Position numbers and translations under genes: made by a program. The notes below the pieces were generated by a model. It ran no database searches. It was not told the origin of the DNA and worked only from the letters and a program-made list of their open reading frames with translations. From Escallonia rubra (taxonomy: Eukaryota; Streptophyta; Magnoliopsida; Escalloniales; Escalloniaceae), in NCBI GenBank assembly GCA_033065855.1, contig JAVXUO010001186.1, forward strand, positions 372,001 to 436,000: a stretch of 64,000 nt of DNA, in the 5' to 3' direction. Positions 60,600 to 64,000 of the stretch are shown in pieces (position 1 is the first letter of the stretch; the number at the start of each line of letters is the position of its first letter).

Positions 60600-61012
60600 A
60601 TCCAACAATCCTGCAACAACATTCTAACAATAAAATGTATACAAAATTCAAAAGGGCACGGGAGCTGGGTACATTAATAGAGTAGGGGGGCACGGGAGTG
60701 GGATACAAAATGTTAGGAGGGGAAGGGCTTATCAGGGTTCGGCGAGTCCCGGATATGATGGGCATGTCCTGTAGCAGTGCCATGCATGTAAAGGAACAGA
60801 CACATTAATCTCGATAACAATCGTATATTGTTCGCTAATTAAACGTATATAGTGGTTGTACCTGATTATGCACCGTGATCCTCTTATAAACCTCCGCATC
60901 AATGCGACGGACCTCGTCCTCATGTAACGACGAGCCCTCCACGGTCGGTGTCTGCGTTAGTGGAGATGCAACGGGGGGTGGGGACGCTCCTATCACGGCA
61001 CGTGTAGTTATA
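60600..61012 (-). pseudogene. Exon remnants of a CACTA second gene
   Basis: Minus-strand block about 61012-60863 is open and reads RAVIGASPPPVASPLTQTPT then VEGSSLHEDEVRRIDAEVYK, ending at a CAG|GTAC splice-donor-like site. A second block near 60783-60600 is Pro-rich (TLISPSPPNILYPTPVPPYS). Pro/Ser-rich linkers and acidic helices are usual near the C terminus of these proteins. It faces opposite to the adjacent TNP2 gene, so two elements or an inversion are involved. Confidence 0.45.
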
Positions 61013-61019
61013 CCGGGGA

Positions 61020-61390
61020 GGCCAATTAAAAGTGATTAACCCTAATTTACTGTTAATTTCAACTCTGATTAGCCATAATTAAAACTGATTAACATTAATT
61101 AACCCAAATTTATTGTTAATTTAATCCCTAATTAGCCCTAATCACTATTGATTAACCTAATTAAACCTTGATTGTCCTGATAAATCGTAGACAAACCCTA
61201 ATTAAACCCAGTTAGGGTAATTAACTGTAATATGTTCTAATTAGGCTCAACTAGCCCTAAGTAGCCCGAATTAATCCCTGAATAACACTAATTGAGTCTA
61301 ATTAAACGTAATTAACTGTAATCAACCCTAAATAGCTCGAATGGCCCTAATTGCCCATAATTAACACATTAACTCCCCATTTTCACCTTA
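61020..61390 (-). repeat. Degenerate (TTAACCCTAAT)n array, left side
   Basis: TTAACCCTAATT-type words, the reverse complement of the arrays at 62391-64000. It forms the outer part of the left arm of the inverted repeat. Confidence 0.85.
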
Positions 61391-61485
61391 ATTGGCTATT
61401 ATCTATTTCTGTTCGGTACAAAATCATTTTGTTATAATGAACTTGAGCAGAGAAAAATATCATTCCTAAATCCTTTAATATCTAA

Positions 61486-61883
61486 CGATCGCCAAATCGG
61501 GATTCTCAAGTAAACCCAGTGCTTTTGGTTGATAAGTAATGGACTCAAAAAATTTCCCTTAGCTCGTCATGTTGAACCATCTCGTCTAAGATCTTATCTT
61601 CCAGGATTTCAGATAACACTTTTGACTCGCAACTCTCCATGTCTGCAGAAGATAAGACTTTCTAAGACAAAAGATCTTTCTTAGCCTGTCGCAGACATTC
61701 CCTGCCCTCCATTGTTCTTGAGGTAATTAGATGATAAATACACACAATTTTCTTCAGACCAATTCCGTATGCCCGACATATGGCTTGCCTTTCAACTGAT
61801 GGATTGCAACCAATATCAAGCAACACAAATCTCGACGCCCCAACCAAATTTATGCCCCACATAGCTTGCCTTTCAAACCTCAT
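61486..61883 (-). pseudogene. SNF2 ATPase C-terminal fragment (CLASSY-like), left arm
   Basis: The minus strand from 61883 reads MWGINLVGASRFVLLDIGCN, then PSVERQAICRAYGIGLKKIV: Snf2 helicase motif V (GINLVGASR) and motif VI (QAxxRAYxIGxKK). YHLITSRTME and RQAKKDLLS follow, then, after a stop, SSADMESCESKVLSEILEDK and ILDEMVQHDELREIF. The order and spacing match the end of CLASSY/DRD1-type SNF2 proteins, chromatin remodellers that help Pol IV/Pol V in RNA-directed DNA methylation. Only the last roughly 130 residues are present and the frame is broken more than once. Exact subfamily is uncertain; SNF2 membership is clear. Confidence 0.75.
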
Positions 61884-61945
61884 TTAGCTCGAATTAGCCC
61901 TTATTAGCATTAACCCTATTTAGCTCGAATTAGCCCTAATCGGCC

Positions 61946-62303
61946 CTGGTTGGGGCGTCGAGAGTTGTTTTGCTTGATATTGGTTGGAACCCATCAGTTG
62001 AAAGGCAAGTCATATGTCGGGCATACATGATTGGTCAGAAGAAAACTGTGTATATATACCATCTAATTACCTCAGAAACAATGAATGGCAGGAAATGTCT
62101 GCGACAGGCTGAGAAAGACCTTTAATTTGTCTCAAAAAGTCTTCTCTTCTGCGGACATGAAGAGTTGCGAGCTAAATGTGTTATCTGAAGTCTCGGAGGA
62201 TAAGATGGTTCAACATGACGCGCTAAGGAAATTTTTTGAGTCCATAACTTACCAACCAAAAGCACCGGGCTTACTTGAGAATCCTGATTTGGTGGATCGT
62301 TAG
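61946..62303 (+). pseudogene. SNF2 ATPase C-terminal fragment (CLASSY-like), right arm
   Basis: The plus strand 61946-62122 is open and better conserved than the left arm: LVGASRVVLLDIGWNPSVER, then QVICRAYMIGQKKTVYIYHL and RQAEKDL, covering helicase motifs V and VI with the expected Gln of IGQKK. A TAA follows at 62123. The remainder continues in the next frame (LSQKVFSSADMKSCELNVLS, then VQHDALRKFFESITYQPKAP) to a stop at 62303, which may be the native C terminus. Compared with the left arm, four residues (ILDE) are missing before MVQHD. It cannot code for an active ATPase. Confidence 0.78.
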
Positions 62304-62390
62304 ATATTGAAGGATTTAGGAATGGTGATTTAATTTCTCTGCTCAAGTTCACTATAACCAAATGATTTTGTACCGAACCTAAATAGATAA

Positions 62391-63305
62391 TAGCTAATTA
62401 AGGTGAAAATGCTGAGTTAATGTGTTAATTAGAGGTAATTCGAGCTATTAAGGGTTGATTACAATTAATTGCGTTTAATTAGACTCAATTAATGTTATTC
62501 AGGGTTTAATTCAGGCTACTTAGGGCTAATTGAGCCTAATTAGAGCATATTACAGTTAATTACCCTAATTGGGTTTAATTACGGTTTATCTACGATTTAT
62601 CAGGATAATTAGGATTTAATTAGGTTAATCAGCGATGATTAGGGCTAATTAGAGATTAAATTAACAGTAAATTAGGGCTAATTCGAGCTAAATATGGTTA
62701 ATGCTAATGAGGGCTAATTCGACCTAAATAGGGTTAATTGGGTTTAATTAGACTTAACTATTTTTAATTAGGGTTTAAGTAAGAGCGAATTAAGTTAATT
62801 AGAGTTAATATGTTAATTGGGGTTAATTAGGATTGAGTCACTTTAGAATTCGTTGAGTTCATTCATAGAGTTGATATTGTCCCACCTATGATTGAGTTCA
62901 GGGTTTAAGTATAAGTTAGGGTTAGGGTTAGATTGTACTTAGGATAATTATGATTAATTTGGCATATTTTAATAGGATTTAATTAGAGTTTAGTTAGGGT
63001 TAATTAGGGTTACCTATGAATGTGTTAGGGATTAATCGGGGTAAATTGAAGGTTAATCGGGGCTATTTAGGGTTAATCAGGGTTAATTATGTTTACTTAG
63101 GGTTACTTAGGTTAAATAATAGTTAATTAGAGTGAATCGGACTTAATTACAGTTAATTGAGCTTAATTAGGATTGATTGGGGTTGATCGGGGTTAACTAG
63201 GTTTAATTAGGGTGAATCAGGGTTAATTATGGTTAATTGTAGTTAATTAGGGTTACCTTGGGATGTGTTAGGGGTTAATCGGGGTTAATCAAAATTATTT
63301 ACGGT
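62391..63305 (+). repeat. Degenerate telomere-like (GGGTTAATTA)n array
   Basis: Runs of TTAGGGTTAATTAGGG, TTAATCGGGGTTAATC and relatives, with a basic unit of about 10-12 bases and heavy drift. A longer period of about 243 bases is visible: the stretch TTAGGGTTACC...GTGTTAGGG.TTAATCGGGG occurs near 63004 and 63247. Confidence 0.85.
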
Positions 63306-63665
63306 TACCCCTTGTGGAGGGATTCAATTTTCATGTGACTCCCAACTACCAATCAAAGGGGCTAAGGTATCAATTTCTAAAACTTCACATTAAAACAATT
63401 CTGGAAATCAGAAAGAATAATTCAACATCAGAATAACTTGAAAAAAAATTATTCTAATAAAAATAATTCCACAAGTCACAGCAAATGCCAAGAATATAGC
63501 ACTATGCAGGGCATGGGGGATTGATGAAACATAGATACTACAGATAATTGAGGGTTTAGTGTACTATGTAGAATGTACATAAACGTAGACATGTAAGTTT
63601 TGCATTTAATGAAATAAATGACATTTCACAAAAAATTAAATCAGAATAATTCTAACATGTACTTC
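63306..63665. other. No gene recognised
   Basis: AT-rich sequence interrupting the TTAGGG-like arrays. No coding frame or repeat was recognised. Confidence 0.45.
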
Positions 63666-64000
63666 GAGTAATTTAGATGTACTTAGGCTTTATTAGGCTA
63701 ATTCAGATGTAATTCGAGTAATTTTGATGTACTTAAATTAATTAGCCTTTGTTAGGGGTAATTAGGGTTTATCCGAGGTAATTAGGGTGTAGGGTTTAAG
63801 GTTAACTGGTTCAAATAGGTTTAATCGGGGCTAATTATGGTTAATTGGTTCAATTAGGATTAATCAGGGCTAGTTAGGGTTTATTGGTTCAATTAGGGTA
63901 AATCGGGATTAATTAAGGCTAATTGGTTCAATTAGGTTGAATCGGGGTTAATTACAATTAATTGGTTCAGTTAGGGTTAATCGAGTTTAAATATGGTTAA
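63666..64000 (+). repeat. Degenerate (GGGTTAATTGGTTCAATTA)n array, runs off the window
   Basis: Continuation of the telomere-like words in a new higher-order form: AATTGGTTCAATTAGG recurs about every 55-60 bases from 63800 to 63970. Confidence 0.8.

Larger units (their letters stand above)
61085..62690. repeat. Large inverted repeat, ~750-bp arms, 100-bp spacer
   Basis: Arms about 61085-61846 and 61947-62690 align end to end in inverted orientation at roughly 85-90% by eye, with small indels. Shared anchors, read on the sense strand of each arm, include GTTGGGGCGTCGAGA, CCATCAGTTGAAAGGCAAG, GTCTGCGACAGGCT, GGTTCAACATGACG, AATGATTTTGTACCGAAC and GGTTTAATTAGG. The spacer 61847-61946 holds the rest of the left fragment plus two TTTAGCTCGAATTAGCCCT repeats. 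Transcribed as one RNA it would fold into a stem of about 750 bp. Confidence 0.93.

Noticed and set aside
62391-64000. True telomere
   Set aside because: Plant telomeres are uniform TTTAGGG. Here the unit is about 10-12 bases, heavily degenerate, and partly in the opposite orientation.

Overview
The window looks like a repeat-rich stretch of a eudicot plant nuclear genome. It is AT-rich, with F-box, carboxylesterase and SNF2 relatives of plant type, and a dense nest of plant transposons (CACTA/En-Spm, hAT, Mutator-like, Ty1/copia, Ty3/gypsy-like, SIRE-type and miniature LTR elements). I found no intact single-copy host gene. The host-derived material is broken genes or gene fragments.

Layout. 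0.2-1.3 kb: an S-locus-F-box-like gene whose frame is open for about 361 codons except for three stops. 3.2-7.7 kb: the gag-protease part of an old Ty3/gypsy (Ogre/Tat-like) fossil. 8.9-9.2 kb: a scrap of an O-fucosyltransferase-like gene. 9.3-10.5 kb: a miniature LTR element with an internal minisatellite. 10.46-26.97 kb: a 16.5-kb CACTA element with both TIRs and sub-terminal repeats, carrying a decayed TNP2-like transposase and a second En/Spm-type gene. The first is split by a 2.2-kb solo LTR (TSD GAGCT). The second is split by a Ty1/copia fossil.

27-47.2 kb: a nest of long LTRs of one TGTAAYACCC-type family in both orientations. Inserted in it are a Pack-MULE carrying duplicated carboxylesterase (CXE16-like) fragments (TSD TAAAAAGTA), a non-autonomous hAT (TSD TCGCTAGC), and a large hAT with a zinc-finger/DUF4371 transposase. 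That transposase is itself split by a SIRE-type solo LTR (TSD ACGAT). The target-site duplications give a clear relative order of insertion. 47.6-51 kb: a perfect 50-bp palindrome abutting a CACTA remnant. 51.1-61 kb: a second CACTA end, a Mutator-like element with very long TIRs (TSD TGTTTATTA), a decayed TNP2 gene and opposed CACTA remnants.

61-64 kb: the most notable structure. A roughly 750-bp-arm inverted repeat with a 100-bp spacer carries, in both arms, the helicase C-terminal end of a SNF2 ATPase that most resembles the CLASSY/DRD1 group of RNA-directed DNA methylation factors. It is embedded in degenerate telomere-like (GGGTTAATTA)n sequence. If transcribed it would fold into a long hairpin, a natural source of small RNAs against its parent gene.

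What is seen directly is the reading frames, repeats, TIRs and TSDs. Family names come from motif recognition without database searches, and lineage names are less certain than superfamily names.
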